Below, piece after piece: positions 6,968 through 7,124 of a stretch of 7,124 bases of DNA. The DNA comes from Eudoraea sp. (GTDB lineage: Bacteria; Bacteroidota; Bacteroidia; Flavobacteriales; Flavobacteriaceae), in contig JABDRK010000302.1 in assembly GCA_013041785.1 (NCBI GenBank), positions 1 through 7,124 on the forward strand, given 5' to 3'. The notes under the pieces are model-generated. The model was given only the letters and a program-made list of their open reading frames with translations, was not told the origin of the DNA and ran no database searches. Position numbers and translations under genes: made by a program. The first letter of the stretch is position 1. Each line of letters starts with the position of its first letter.

Positions 6968-7124
6968 CTACAGTGCCATCAGGTTGCAGCCTCTTAAATC
7001 GGCATGATCAAATCTCCCGAGAATCTCAAAGCCTCCTTCCGGAAGTAATTTCCCCAGATCCTGAGTGCCCAGAAAACTGCAGGAGTTCAAATTTGCAAGA
7101 TCAATGATGTTCACCCCTCCGGTC
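6968..7124 (-). CDS. Unidentified protein, C-terminal 51 residues (partial, 5' end outside window)
   Basis: A minus-strand frame enters from the right edge and runs open to a TAG at 6970-6968, ending 19 bases past the tyrS stop in convergent orientation. The visible residues include TGGVNIIDLANLNSCSFLG near the edge and finish GRFDHADLRGCNLMAL. The composition is protein-like, and leaving this stretch uncoding would be unusual in such a compact region. I do not recognise the family. The ADLRG-CNLMA ending resembles two pentapeptide-repeat units, but this is too short to call. A plus-strand frame is also open for much of this stretch, so the strand assignment is probable rather than certain. 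Confidence 0.5.
   Translation of the reverse strand, partial: TGGVNIIDLANLNSCSFLGTQDLGKLLPEGGFEILGRFDHADLRGCNLMAL

Noticed and set aside
6949..7042. Continuation of the plus-strand frame after the tyrS stop as a second small gene
   Set aside because: It has no start codon in a sensible place and no recognisable content; the minus-strand frame from the right edge reads as protein and has a proper stop.
1..7124. A defence, mobile or secondary-metabolism system
   Set aside because: No transposase, integrase, nuclease, toxin-antitoxin pair, direct repeat array or biosynthetic core enzyme is visible; every long frame is explained by housekeeping or envelope genes.

Overview
The window looks like chromosomal housekeeping DNA from a member of the Bacteroidota, most likely a marine-type flavobacterium. 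The evidence is threefold. Each gene that begins a transcription unit has a match to the Bacteroidota -7 promoter element TAnnTTTG a few bases upstream, and no clear Shine-Dalgarno sequence. Two families nearly confined to this phylum are present (DUF4271 and DUF4296). The dihydroorotase has the DDQVHFREPG signature I associate with Bacteroidota enzymes. Base composition looks moderate and even throughout, and I see no mobile element, CRISPR array, tRNA or rRNA.

Left part (1-1951, minus strand): a leftward unit of a GT39 membrane glycosyltransferase followed, with a 1-base stop/start overlap (TAATG), by the first 92 codons of a DUF4271 membrane protein that runs off the left edge. A 122-base divergent promoter region (1952-2073) then separates this from a rightward, tightly packed unit: polyprenol-phosphate mannose synthase (GT2), dihydroorotase and a DUF4296 lipoprotein, with intergenic gaps of 2 and 0 bases.

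Right part: an extended short-chain dehydrogenase/reductase gene (minus strand) meets the lipoprotein gene tail to tail with an 11-base overlap. It diverges from tyrS (tyrosyl-tRNA synthetase, plus strand) across a 99-base promoter region. Beyond tyrS, a minus-strand reading frame enters from the right edge and stops 19 bases short of the tyrS stop codon; I read it as the C-terminal 51 residues of an unidentified protein.

Functionally, the divergent pair around position 2000 suggests one pathway: the GT2 enzyme would make polyprenyl-phosphate-mannose at the cytoplasmic face, and the GT39 enzyme is of the class that uses lipid-phosphate sugars as donors on the periplasmic face. The dihydroorotase (pyrimidine synthesis) and TyrS (translation) are core genes. 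DUF4271, DUF4296 and the reductase have no firm role. I did not find a convincing novel system; the observations below are local oddities and annotation gaps.
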